This document shows, one piece after another, positions 1 through 10,448 of a DNA stretch of 64,000 nucleotides. Source of the DNA: Symbiodinium kawagutii. Its lineage: Eukaryota > Sar > Dinophyceae > Suessiales > Symbiodiniaceae. Numbering within the stretch: the stretch's first letter is position 1; each line of letters opens with the position of its first letter. Below the pieces are notes generated by a model that did no database searches, was not told where the DNA came from, and saw nothing but the letters and a program-made list of their open reading frames with translations. The stretch covers positions 29,030 to 93,029 of the forward strand of contig VSDK01016466.1 in assembly GCA_009767595.1 (NCBI GenBank). The letters are read 5' to 3'. The translations under genes and the position numbers were made by a program.

Positions 1-2
1 GG

Positions 3-133
3 CAGGCGGATCCTAGCGCTGTCTCTGACGTGGCGCTGCCTTCGCTCGGGGCTCGGAGCTACGCGGAGCTACGCGGATCCACGGAGATGTCGACTGCGTG
101 GAAGTTCCACTTCCGAAAACTCCGCCTGGAGAG
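3..133 (+). CDS. candidate internal exon, unknown protein
   Basis: The open frame reads QADPSAVSDVALPS at its start and WKFHFRKLRLER at its end, with high third-position GC, unlike the AT-rich sequence that follows. It ends at a GT donor (gtcacg, 134-135), after which base composition drops sharply. The left end is cut by the window edge, so start and phase are unknown. I do not recognise the family. The plus frame was preferred because the other frames meet stops or read less like protein. Confidence 0.42.
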
Positions 134-763
134 GTCACGCCGGAAGTCTCTTGAAGCAAATAATAGCCCAGTGGCTCCATGTATGGCATATTTACCTACA
201 TTGACCTATAAATATGACCCAAATGTAAGTAAATATGCTACACATGGAGCATCTGGGTAGAATCAAAATATGGCTGAAAAGGGGTTAAGCAAAGGAACCG
301 TGGGTTATTCCTGCTCTTAATCCGTTGATTGAAAACAGAATCATCCCACTGAATACTGAATGGTTAAGCAAAGGAATCCCGAAAGGTTGATTAAGAGCAC
401 GGGGTATCCCTCGCCTGGGTTTCCTGTTAAAATGGTAACCCTCCCAACACTGTAAATCTATGGTTTATTAGTCTGGGGTCAACACGTAGAGAATGATTAT
501 CAACAATAGAAGGGACTACCGTGTTGCTGTCAGAAGTCTCTCACACATTGGTGGTGGCTGTGAAACAAGCCCTGGAACAACTGCCGCTTATGAGCAATTG
601 GTGTGGAAACCTGAGAAGCCCCCCAGTGCCGAATGCAGAAAAACCATATGGCCAGCTGAGTCAATATTAACCATCAATCAGAAAGATCGTTCCTGCAACA
701 ACATTTGTCGTTGCCGCTGGTGCTTGGTGTCAATCTAATGACGTGTCGCTCGCGCAAGCCCAT
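134..763. other. non-coding or intronic stretch
   Basis: This AT-richer sequence contains a weak 81-codon plus frame at 493-738 with several cysteines. It has no splice context that I would trust. Nothing else is supported. Confidence 0.4.
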
Positions 764-969
764 TCACTCATCATCGTCCTCCAGCGGGAGGCCGTTTTGC
801 CTTGCCCAGTCGTTGTAAGATGGGTAGCCCATAGCCCTCGCAGCGGGTTCGTTTTCTTCGTGTTCCGCTACTGTCCCCGGGCCCCTCGGCCGTGGAGGCC
901 GAGGTGCGCGATTCTTCATCTTCGGCGGCGCAGACACCAGAGACGCTGGCGCGGCGGCTTCGCTCACGC
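764..969 (-). CDS. candidate terminal exon, proline/acid-rich C-terminus
   Basis: The minus frame is GC-rich and low-complexity: an Ala/Pro start (SEAAAPASLVSAPP), a basic-proline run (RAPRPPRPRGPG), then an acidic tail ending GLPLEDDDE and a TGA at 764-766. An AG|G acceptor (GACCAG|GCGTG) fits a start at 969. The frame stays open upstream, but composition changes there. Such disordered tails are common in dinoflagellate proteins. No domain is recognised, and preceding exons should lie at higher coordinates. Confidence 0.5.
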
Positions 970-1490
970 CTGGTCCATCATCCATCGCAGTTCCAACTGG
1001 CCATAAGCAAAATGGAAATACATTCCAATAGCTCCACCACAGCGGATGCATTGCAGAAAGCAAGCTTTGGCTGTCCCGTCTCTTTACCATCATGATGTTT
1101 AGTGCTTTCAATAAACCATGAATGGTCCCAAACAAAATTGAAAAACAAACAAAACAAACTACCCACAGTTAGAATCATGAAATTGACAACACACTTTATT
1201 AGTAGTAGCCATGGTGATAGAATTCATTTTGGCCTGTAGCAACACGCTCACACTAGTACAGTAGCAAAGATTGAATTTTTATATCGAGCGGCTACACCGG
1301 CAATGTGACGTGGCAAATCCCGGTTCACCAACGACAACCAACTGTGCCGATGTTGACCAAAAGGTGATTGCCACCAAGGTGGGTCCCCGCAAATAAATGG
1401 GTTACGAAGTCATTTCAGTACAGTTCTATCTACCACAAAGTGGTAGTTTGACAACTTATCAACCAGTTCTATCTACCACTAAGGGCTAGT
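970..1490. other. non-coding stretch
   Basis: AT-rich sequence with short direct repeats (for example ttctatctaccac near 1426 and 1468). I see no gene. Confidence 0.4.
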
Positions 1491-1680
1491 TTGTTTCCCA
1501 GGTTGTCAACCAACCTAGCTAACATTTGGGGTCCCTACATTGCAAGCGTTGCTATCCTCCGCAGCGAATCATATGGAGACCTATCCACGCGAGGACGTTT
1601 TCAGTTGAATATCAGCGGTTCACTGCTTGAGTCCTTGAGACCGCCCAAACAAAATGAGTTTTTTTGCAAAATGGTTATGG
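1491..1680 (+). CDS. candidate exon joined across a family D element
   Basis: A 63-codon open frame (LANIWGPYIAS, then LLESLRPPKQNEF) runs into the family D element with one base of a split codon left (ATG G). Removing 1681-1781 as GT...AG continues the frame as A-K-L-L-S-E-stop. Codon bias is weak. The call rests on open length and on sharing the join phase seen at 18076 and 62733. Function unknown. Confidence 0.3.
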
Positions 1681-1781
1681 GTCAATATTAATTAACCAAC
1701 TAATGGAGGATTTACCAACCATAATAAAGGAAAACAATGGTTAATGATGGGGAACAAGGGGTACGGGGTTTTGACCCACAG
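1681..1781 (+). mobile_element. family D inverted-repeat element, intron-like (101 bp)
   Basis: It starts GTCAATATTAA and ends TTTTGACCCACAG, and the flanking bases extend the inverted repeat (GGTTATGGGTCAA / TTGACCCACAGCC). It is the same length as the copy at 62633-62733. The inner part (aaaacaatggttaatgatgg, then ggtac near the 3' end) matches copies at 18076, 25753, 28450, 62633 and 63326. The terminal repeat supplies GT and AG. Confidence 0.65.
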
Positions 1782-1972
1782 CCAAATTGCTTTCAGAGTG
1801 ATAAGCTGTAACTTCGGGGAAACTGATCTGAAAGCTTAGAAATTGCAATCTCAAGAGAATCATACTGCACACATAGTTAGTTTGCTGCCAATACGGCCAG
1901 AAAAATTAGGAACCTGCAAGCGGCTGTTGTTGGTGGAATTGGCGGACCCTTCCCTTTGATTTTTGTTAGTCA

Positions 1973-2080
1973 TATGGTGGTTTCTCAGAAAGGGGGTCCC
2001 CCAAATCATCCTATAAATTAACCATCTATAATCCTAACCCAACAATTTGGGGGGTCCCCGTTCTTAAGAAACCACCATAA
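1973..2080. mobile_element. family B inverted-repeat element
   Basis: Its ends are ATATGGTGGTTTCTCAG and CTTAAGAAACCACCATAA, with inner gggggtccccc-type arms and an aaccatctata core. It is one of more than fifteen related MITE-like copies in the window. It carries no coding capacity. Confidence 0.7.
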
Positions 2081-4248
2081 TGGTCTTAAGTATCGTCGAT
2101 AATCAAATCAAATTATCCCGTATTATTAACCAGCATCAACGGTTATAATCCCGATCAAACCCCCGAAAAATAGATACTGATCATGGCTGATTGCCAATTA
2201 CAAGCCCATGGAATTCAAAAAGGTTGGCCCCGCGGCTGCAGCTGGTCTTAACTTCCGGAATCTATCATAGCTACAAGCCTCGAGCTATATGGTGGTTTCT
2301 CAAGAATAGTCGACCCCCAAAAAAGGTTGGCTGATTACTTTACATGACTGATAAAAAGGATGATTTGAGTGTGCCCTCTATTTTGATAACCGCCAAATAG
2401 TTATAGGTGGGTTTGTGAACAAACTACAAAGGGACCGCACAGTGGGAACAGGATTGAACCTAACTCTTTGTCCCAACCAAATGATCTGCGAAAACATGGA
2501 ACACCACATTGACCATCCGTCCTCCAAGTGGTTCCACACTCATCCATAAATATCCTAAATTATGATCATAGTCGGCACAAGAAAACAATAAACTCATACA
2601 TGTGCAGTATTTCGTGACAGTTACTTGTTTCATAATAATGATTAGTTGCAATTGATCGTGGTCAATAGCAATTAGTAATGGCCAATCTTGGCTAATAATG
2701 GTGTACAATATGATAGTGGATTGATAGTGGTTGATATTGGTTAATGGTGGTTGATGGTAGTCAGCAGTATGTGATTGTTATTCATGATGAATTCAAATTG
2801 TTAATAAAGATCAGTAGTGGTTGGGATGAGTGAATAAATAATGATTAAACATAGCAATGATCAACAACACTTACCAATTCATAGGTAAGACTTCATGACA
2901 ATGGCTATTCATAACAATTAATCAACAATGTTTGAGAAATACAAATCATTACCAGTACTAACGATAGTCAAGAAGTGCTCATGATACTGTAACCATGAGC
3001 AAATGGTGGTTATATATCTCAAAATGGGTAACCCCTAACATGATTGGTTTATCACTGAAAATGGTGAATATGCCAGCTATGTGGATGTTTCTCAAAATAG
3101 GGGACCCAAAAAATGGTTGCATGGTTTATTACTATATATGACTATTAATGGTTGATTTGGGGGACCCCTATTTTGAGAGACCACCATATGACTATATCAT
3201 TTCTCCATGTGCAGCTCAGCCAAGCGACTCGAAGTGTGATGCGATGTTCCAACCATAGATTTTGAAGTTGGTCCGCTGGGATCTCCTCAACGATTGAATG
3301 GAGTCAACAGTGGTCAACCACAATTGGTTCTGGGTTCACAATCGGTACACAGTTGACTAACCAATTCTTGTTTCCAATTATGGCAATTGATATAACCAAT
3401 GGTAAACCATTGGATTCACATACGGGTTTCCAATAATTCCCGTATACGGTTAATAATACGGGGTTGCGTTTATGTTTAGTGCCGTTTCAGAATTGTTTTT
3501 GAATACAGGATTACGATGGTCAACTTTGGCCAATAAAGTTTTTTTCTGTAGGGGAATATAATTGCTAACAATAATTTCTTACTGGTTTCTTTAGCGGATC
3601 TTAATGGCTAATAGGAAAACCCTCAGATTTTCCTGGGCTAACTCTGGCTAATAATGTTTCTTGTTTTTTTAATACGGTATTATATTGGCTTATAAGAGAA
3701 GATAATCAACAACAATCATGGTAAACTACTATATGATGTGGCTTGTTTTATTGGTAATTGTAGTTGATGGAAAAAGTGGATGATATTGGAGGGTACCTTT
3801 GTGTTTACTAAGAAACCACCATATTGGGAGTTGGGTCGTTACATGTCGTTACCAAAATCGGGTGGCGACAAGCATACATGACCTGGTAACCCACCAAGAA
3901 TGGACATTCTTCTCAAAATCCCCGACGAAAAAATATGGTTCAAAAGATAATGTAATCTTTAGCCCATGGAGCCTTTGTTCGGCACTTTTTTTTGATTTTG
4001 TGATCATGATCACCCAGATCATTGGATGCTTCCAGTTCCCACCCAGCAAGGTAATCACCATGAAACTTGTACCACTTCTCTTGGTCCATGTTCGGCAGCG
4101 CAGCCATGCCGTACAAGTTCGCTGCTAAGTTGGTTGGTATCCAGGATAGCTAGTAAGTTATGGTAGGTGTACCATGATATGGATGGTAGGTAAAACTGTT
4201 TGAGTTTATGGATGCGATGATATGGCTTATTGATCAATTTAATTCAAT
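2081..4248. other. AT-rich intronic/intergenic stretch
   Basis: Dominated by tggttgatxxtgg and aaccatxaacc motifs. It contains one good family B copy (3077-3190) and a partial one near 2290-2330. Short open frames at 3799-4128 and 4055-4237 have no codon bias or splice context. No gene is supported. Confidence 0.4.
3077..3190. mobile_element. family B inverted-repeat element
   Basis: Ends ATGTGGATGTTTCTCAAAAT and TTTTGAGAGACCACCATAT, with inner arms gggaccc / gggacccc around a central aatggttga. Non-coding. Confidence 0.65.
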
Positions 4249-4373
4249 TTGCACGTCCTCAAAGTTGGTCAGCTTGAGCCTGTTAGTTATGGTAGCACTG
4301 GACCAGTGCAGGGCCATGTGATTGGCAAACAGCCAGGTCGCGTACGGGGTTATGAGATTCAGTATCCTACAAG
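4249..4373 (+). CDS. candidate exon
   Basis: The plus frame reads GQLEPVSYGSTGPVQG then GRVRGYEIQYPTR and meets an AAG|GTGGGG donor at 4374. The intron start (gtggggcctcagct) resembles sequence at 4744, so this boundary may lie in a repeat. No recognised domain. Confidence 0.3.
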
Positions 4374-4589
4374 GTGGGGCCCTCAGCTGATAGCTAAATT
4401 GCCTTACAGTTGGGGTAACCATCAGCTCTGGTAGGTAGAGTTCTGTCTAAATGTTTCAGTACATTGTATTCATCAGTCAACTTTAGAAAGGTCTATTGAT
4501 CAACCTAGAAGTTGCGGGCCCAACCTTTTAGAATCAATGTGGGTGATTGATAGTGGGTTGTCATGCCTGATCAACTTTGTGGTGCCCAG

Positions 4590-4694
4590 CCAGCTCAACT
4601 ACCCAGACCCGACTCCTTACCATCTTCGCGTAGGACCATATATCCAGGCTCATCCTGGTCCGCAGGGAACAGTCCGAGGACGGAAACAACTGAT
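4590..4694 (+). CDS. candidate exon
   Basis: The frame reads QLNYPDPTPYHLRVGPYIQ then GTVRGRKQLM and is bounded by a CCCAG acceptor and a strong GTAAGC donor at 4695. Its composition is GC-richer than both flanks. It may belong to the same plus transcript as 4249-4373 and 5122-5225. Function unknown. Confidence 0.42.
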
Positions 4695-5121
4695 GTAAGC
4701 TATTGATGGCTGCAGCAGGAACGAGTGTGGGCTCAAACCCAAGTTGGGGGCCTCAGCTTGCAGCTGGGATATTATATAATACATCTGGTCATGTTAGTCG
4801 ATACCGGCTAACGTCTGGCTCTGATGGTACTCTGTCTGCTCAAATCCGATAATTGACCAAACTGGTCTGGCTGCTGGGATGTTGTTCATAACTAGTATAT
4901 CCCCCATTAGTGTTGAATCAAATCCTGTCATGAACCACTAACTAGCTATACAGCCATCACTTTCTTATCATTTATCAACCATCCTATCGTATCAAATCCT
5001 ATTGTGAACCACTAACTAGCTATATAATAATTATTTATTAACCATTTATTAACCACAAGTAACTAGCTATATAACCATTATTCATTAACCATAATTAACC
5101 ACATCGCTGAATCGCGCCCAG

Positions 5122-5225
5122 GCTACCATCGCTGTATCCTTCCGTTCGCCCCGAACCTGGCTCACTGCTGCCACATTGGTCAGTGGCAAATGAAGGAATG
5201 GTCCCAGGGCACCTCAGGCCAAATG
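5122..5225 (+). CDS. candidate exon abutting a family B element
   Basis: It begins after CCCAG|G and reads GYHRCILPFAPNLAHCC then KEWSQGTSGQM, ending exactly where family B begins (ATG|GTAGTTTCTC). A second frame (ATIAVSFRSPRTWLTAATL) with a GTCAGT donor at 5177 is equally plausible. Frame and 3' end are therefore uncertain. Confidence 0.35.
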
Positions 5226-5339
5226 GTAGTTTCTCAGAAGAGGGGACCCTTAAGATGGTTGGTTTATTACATTTTATTACTATAGATGATTAATGAACTG
5301 GATGATCTGGGGGTCCCCTATTTTGAAAAACACCCAAAT
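5226..5339. mobile_element. family B inverted-repeat element
   Basis: Ends GGTAGTTTCTCAGAAG and TTTTGAAAAACACCCAAAT, with inner ggggaccc/gggtcccc arms. Its left terminus coincides with the putative donor of the preceding exon. Confidence 0.6.
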
Positions 5340-5639
5340 CCACGATAGTGCAAACAACAGCAATGAATGGCTATTGCTTTTAGCGTGGGATGGCAACAAA
5401 CAATAAGTGGTTAACTGATGGGTAGGGATTTTTTGATGGTTGATTGATGGTTCATTCATGGTCCGCTGCTGGTTACTTGATGATAAATTATCACCTGGAT
5501 AGCTAAATTACCAGCAGTTTAATCAATTTTATGGGGAAGCTCGGAACGGAAACCAGCTACTGCCAGGAATGATTTCCAGCTAGCCAGGTGCTCATCTACC
5601 GGCAACCGATGGCGTATGTAATAAGGCGGGGGGGCAAGG

Positions 5640-5792
5640 TCGCGGTCTGAGTAGGAAACCGAAAAAGGTCTGAGTCGGAAACCAAAAAGGGCTGAGTCTG
5701 AACCTAAAAAAAGCTGCGTCGGAAACTAAAAAACCCTGAGCGGGAAACTTGGAAAGCCTGAGTCGGAAACAAAAAGGCCCTGAGTCGGAAAC
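5640..5792. repeat. ~22-24 bp minisatellite (GAGTCGGAAACC core)
   Basis: About seven imperfect tandem copies of a unit like ggtctgagtcggaaaccaaa. On the minus strand the core is TTTTGGTTTCCGACTCAG, related to the core of the array at 6405-6635 but in opposite orientation. It begins at the likely donor of the adjacent minus exon. Confidence 0.75.
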
Positions 5793-6063
5793 CAGCAGCG
5801 ATCGTCCGCTCCAAGTGCTCTGTCCACTCCTGTCCAGTTTCCCGTCTATAAGCTGGTGCTCCCTGCCGGACTTTGGCTCGTCTTGCTTCTGCGTGGGCAT
5901 GCGCTGCGGGTCTAAGTTCTCAGACATCAACTGCGCCTGCGCAGGCGGCATGTGCGCCACCCGAGCAGCCTGCAGCCGCACTTCCTCGAAGCCTGGGTCA
6001 ATCTCTTCGAAGCAGTTCACCTTGCACTTCCCATGTGACTTCTTCTGACTCCCGCGCGGCAAC
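5793..6063 (-). CDS. candidate exon, unknown charged protein
   Basis: Strong minus-strand coding look: very high third-position GC through GKCKVNCFEEIDPGFEEVRL and ARVAHMPPAQAQLMSENLD, then a charged stretch rich in K, E and Q. It is bounded by ACTGAG|GTTGCC upstream and a CTG|GTTTCC donor at 5792. A cysteine-rich plus-strand reading also exists but has worse codon use. No family recognised. It sits between two related minisatellites. Confidence 0.55.
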
Positions 6064-6404
6064 CTCAGTGCTTTAACATGCCAACATGTCATGCACACCA
6101 AAGAATGGAAAGTGCGCGCACAGGGCTGTTGGCTGATGAGTCATGAAAGGAGAAACAGCAAGTCAGACATGAACAAACACCAAAAGCAAGGATAAATCAA
6201 GGCACAAAGCGCCAGGTTTGCTTGCACCCTTGTTCTTTCGTGCAGCTTTCCCCCCTTGTCCCCTGTCCCATGTCCCTTGTCCCCCCCTAAACCTGAAACC
6301 TAAAGGGTCCAAAATCCATCATGCTCCTCTGCAACTCCATGTCTCCTGCCCTGTCTGTCATCTTCTTTCATTTCTGTTTTCTTTTCGTGGTGTTTTGCTT
6401 TCTG

Positions 6405-6635
6405 CTCAAGCAGGTTTTGGTTTCCTGTTTTGTTTTTTTCGTTTCCTCCTCGTGACGTTTTTGTTTCCTGCTCGTGACGGTTTGGTTTCCTCCTCGTGAC
6501 GTTTTGGTTTCCTGCCCGTGACGGTTTGGTTTCCTGCTCGTGACGTTTTGGTTTCCTGCTCGGTTTTGGTTTCTTGCTGGTCACATTTTGGTTTCCTGCT
6601 CGTAGTTTCTTGCTCGCGCTTGGTTTCTGAATCGG
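6405..6635. repeat. ~22-23 bp minisatellite (GGTTTCCTGCTCGTGACG)
   Basis: About nine imperfect copies of tttggtttcctgctcgtgacg. Long open frames through it are repeat artefacts. The core TTTTGGTTTCC is shared, inverted, with 5640-5792. Confidence 0.8.
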
Positions 6636-8894
6636 TCAATGTCTGGGGGAGTAACCCCCAGCAAATACGGAAATATCATGCATAAAAAACTGCCAGCAAC
6701 AACACCAGCAGCAGCAACAACGGTTCACCGTGGCTGAAGCTGGTACTGGCAAGCTTATGTTGAACTATGATTTACTATATAGGGGACGCCAAAGGACAGT
6801 GTTGCAAAGTGCTGCCTAAAAAAGGATTTTCGTTGAGATGATCTTGAACTAATATGGATTAATCTGGATTAATTCTGAACAAAAAACAATTCTTGCGAGA
6901 CTAGTTTGAAAATAGCCCGGAATCCAAGTGAAAATGTGTGTTTTGCCCAACAATTTTACCTTTCAAGACTAATCTGGATCAATCTTGGGATTAAACAAAC
7001 TGTTTCCAGACTAGTCTAAACATGGCCTCGATCCAAGTAGTTCCGGAAGACATTGGTTCTTGTATTGTCGTTGATTATCCTCCACTATCAAAACTGGTTG
7101 GTGGTTTCAACCCCTTTGAAAAATATGCTCGTCAACCAACCATTTGTTAATACCTACCGGGGAAATGACAAAAAATGTCAATGAAAACCACCAACCAGTA
7201 GTTGTTCAACCATTTTTGCTGGTTGTTGTTCCCAATTCTCAACCATTGTTAATGGTTATAGTTATAACCCTCAACAAGCTTATGAAACCACCAACCAGTA
7301 GTTGTTTAACCATATTATTGTTGGTTATTAATCCCTATTATTAAGCAGTATTGATGCTGGTAGTGAATCCCTATTATTACTATTGTTGGTTATTAATCCC
7401 TATTATTACTATTGTTGGTATTCTGGATGCTCATAATCCATTGAATTGAAACCACCAACCAGAAAACCATTGAGCAACCACCACTAGCAACACCTTCGAC
7501 CAAGCCGCTGGTGTCGGTGTTGAGATGCTCCACATCCTCACAACAACAGCGTGACAGCGTGATGCGCTGGAGTCCACGTTGAAGTTCTCTGCAACGGTAA
7601 GCATCCAGCAACTAAGCATCATCTGACCACTAATGCAAGGGTAGGATTAGTGAGCCCCCCCAATTAATTGATGCCCTTGTACTCCCCAAACCCTGGTCAC
7701 GTTACTAAAGTCAATTACGTGCTGATTTCCCCCAGGAGTTTGGTAATTTGTTTCTTCTTATTACCTAGTTTAATGATGAAATGCAGTTTCGTCTGATTAC
7801 TTCTTGTGGCCAGTGGACTTATTAGGAACTCTTGACTTCTCTTGGTTGTTGGTTTCTCATCTCTCCCTGGGGGTCGATTATTTGGGTGTGGTCCTTTTCC
7901 TAGTGCAAACCTTCTGGACCTTGTTGACCTTGTGTGGGGGGGTCACTGATCCCACCGTGTTGATGGTCATGGCGGAACTAATAAATGGTAAATGATATCT
8001 AATGAGCCAACATCTAACCACTGGCCCCACATAATGCTAAGGTTAATGGGTAAGTGCTTTTTTTGGGTTTTAGGGAATGATGGCCATATTGGTTAAGAAG
8101 TGGCAAATAGCGGTTAATAATTCAATGAGAATGGTTAGATGATGGGTGACTGATGGTTAATCATTCCTAAAAGTGATAAAATCCATTCAGTGCCTTGCTG
8201 GGAGCAGCCATGGTGAAATTATGTTGGTTGAAAGCAAACGAAACCAAACACCAAAATGATTCGAAAAAACAGAACAAATCAAAGACCCAAATGAGCTTCT
8301 AAAAAAAATCAATTTAGAGAGAAACAACAAAACACCAAAATGGTCGATATCAAACAAATCAAACATTGTCTCATTTCAGAATGTTTCGCTTTCAGTTGGT
8401 AACGCAGTCTATCGCCATTTCACTTGATAATTGCTTGGGGAGTCCTTTCGCATCAACAAAATCTCACAAAAAATCTGGTACATTGTTCAAGATATACTTG
8501 TCGTAACCAATGGCAAAGTCCTGAGTTGTATGTTTTTTCAACATCAGAAACCATCAAACAGGTTCAAATCATAAATACTTTAAATTCCATAAGCAATCAC
8601 AAAAAACCTGTGGCCGCAGCGAAACTCATTGATGCCGATACGTCGTGATGTGCACCTGCGAAAGTAACTGGCGAAGTACCAACCATGGTTGTAGGGGTCA
8701 CAAAATTTAACTAACCGCTTCTATAACTGTTATAAAACCAAACGAACCATGGCTTTATGGAGGTGAACGTTCACCTACAGCGCTATGTTACCAGAGAACT
8801 CGTCCCAGTGATTGCCATGGTGTCCGGCTGCTGCTGAGGCTCTCCAGTCGACACACAAAAGAAGAAGAGCTCTCCAGCTTTCAGGGTTGGCCAC
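6636..8894. other. intronic/intergenic stretch with family A
   Basis: Contains family A (7094-7198) and its companion sequence (tagttgttcaacc, ggttattaatccc). A GC-richer patch at 7490-7610 is open in two minus frames without a clear choice. A hydrophobic plus frame at 7804-7995 lacks splice context. No firm gene. Confidence 0.35.
7094..7198. mobile_element. family A inverted-repeat element
   Basis: Ends CTGGTTGGTGGTTTCAACC and AAAACCACCAACCAG with inner gtcaaccaaccatttgttaat. The terminal repeat gives CTG|GTTGG at one end and CCAACCAG| at the other. Confidence 0.7.
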
Positions 8895-8965
8895 CTGAGC
8901 CGCGAAGCTGGCGCAGCTCGGCCCCGCGGTTGGGCAGCGTATGGCGATGGTGAGATTCAGGCTGC
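8895..8965 (-). CDS. candidate small exon
   Basis: A GC-rich 71-base island with an AG|GCAGCC acceptor and a CTCAG|GTGGCC donor on the minus strand. The frame reads ESHHRHTLPNRGAELRQ. A second minus frame (NLTIAIRCPTAGPSCAS) is also open, so the reading is uncertain. Confidence 0.35.
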
Positions 8966-9140
8966 CTTGGCTCAACAAAAAAGCTGTGGTTGGATTTCAA
9001 GTAGATCTGAAAGTTTCAAATTGTGTATTTTGGTAAGTCATTAACATGCATACTAATGCAAATAGTATGCTCAGTAGTACTAGTTTAGCAGACTATGATG
9101 ATATGACAGTACAACAACAACAGCAACAACATTCCATCCA

Positions 9141-9216
9141 AATTACCCTCTGGCAAATGAACATGGCCATTCGTGGTGGATTTTCCATTGCCATGTCAGT
9201 TTACCAGAGGGTAATT
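9141..9216. mobile_element. family C inverted-repeat element (short copy)
   Basis: Near-perfect ends AATTACCCTCTGG and CCAGAGGGTAATT with inner catggc / gccatg arms. One terminus carries the mutated CTG|GC, the other TTTACCAG|. Confidence 0.7.
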
Positions 9217-9923
9217 GTTACTCGTGGCTGTTGACTAATCGTGGCGGTTGGTACATTAACGGTGAACTAATGGTGATTAATCATGGTGCTAATCATAGCG
9301 GTTAATCATGGTGATTAAACTACTTGGGCTACTGCCGCTGGCATGCTACAACATTCATCAACCTGCCATTCTTCAAGGCTGTGAAGCGCCACCATCATCA
9401 TGACGGGTAGCGCTGGATCACTTGTCATGGCCAACAAGACCTATAGGACGGAGAGTTTAGGTTCCCATGGATAACCTAGTCATAGATCACTTAGTCTGAG
9501 TCAAATGGCCAACAAAATCAAAGTCATCAGTTGGCAAAATCAAAACTTTTAGCCAACGGCAGTATAGTGCGAAAAGCGCATATCCGGATGATGTTTCTCT
9601 ACATTCCTGCTTGATGTTTTCCCGCCAGCGTTCGATGACCTAAACTTACTATAAACCGTGCGGCCGACCATGCATGTGTCTTGATACCGTTGCTGCAATA
9701 AGTCAGCATACTTTATCATATGTGATAGTGTTTTTGCCTTGGTGTTGGTGGTGTTGGTGGTGCTATTGTTACTTCTTGGTATATGTAGAAGGATGCCATT
9801 ATTGTGTTCATTTTGATGTATAATAATACCATGCCCCAAACCAGCAGTGATGTGGTATTGGTAAAACAATGGCCCCACTGAGGGTGGGTGTGTGGTGCGT
9901 GGTGTGTGGTGTGTGGTGTCTGG

Positions 9924-10448
9924 TGTCTTCATTCCCATGTCTGAAGGCCTGACTCTGCCTGATCTCAAAGGGGTGTCCATTGAAGAGAGACAGGAAAGCG
10001 CTCACATCAATTGTTTCCTGCACGTACTCAATGGGCCGAAAATCGTCAAAAAGGAGGAACCGCTTATTCTCAGACAACTTTACCAATGGAAAGCTGCTAT
10101 TCAGAGCTGGCTTGTGGAAGACGCGGTTGTGTGCAAAGAGCTCATCAAATGGCAGAGCCAAGGTGGTCTTATAAGTCTAGGATCTTAACTCTGTTGCAGG
10201 GCCAGATGCAAGGGTGTGCTGCGACCAGGTCAGCAGCACACGCCCAACAATGTACACTAACTCTTCATGTCTGGACAGCAGCTGGGCAACAATCAAGTCT
10301 TCTGGAGTTGGCTTATCCGATTTCTCCACGGGCAGCCAATGAACTTCAAGCTGAGGCGGTTGGCAACCCAATCGTGTTGTCGCTGACCCAAAGCTTTTCA
10401 GCGTCTGGATAGTCAGATTCTCAAGAAAGCGAGGGTTATCAGAAGCTG
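9924..10448 (-). pseudogene. decayed multicopy-type gene fragment, helicase-like motif
   Basis: One minus frame stays open for about 175 codons except for a single TAG at 10177-10179. The first part reads TIQTLKSFGSATTRLG then PTPEDLIVAQLLSRHEELVY. After the stop it continues in the same frame with NSSFPLVKLSENKRFLLFDD, FRPIEYVQ and NGHPFEIRQSQAFRHGNED. It then dissolves into a CACCACACA microsatellite. The hydrophobic strand ending DD followed by FRP resembles a Walker-B/SF3-type helicase motif, and I recall similar repeated proteins in dinoflagellates; both points are from memory. The in-frame stop and repeat-eroded 3' end suggest a pseudogene, unless TAG is removed by splicing. Confidence 0.6.

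Noticed and set aside
6300..6639. Lys/Glu/Arg-rich minus open frames (KPSRAGNQ repeats)
   Set aside because: They are translations of the 22-bp minisatellite in two phases.
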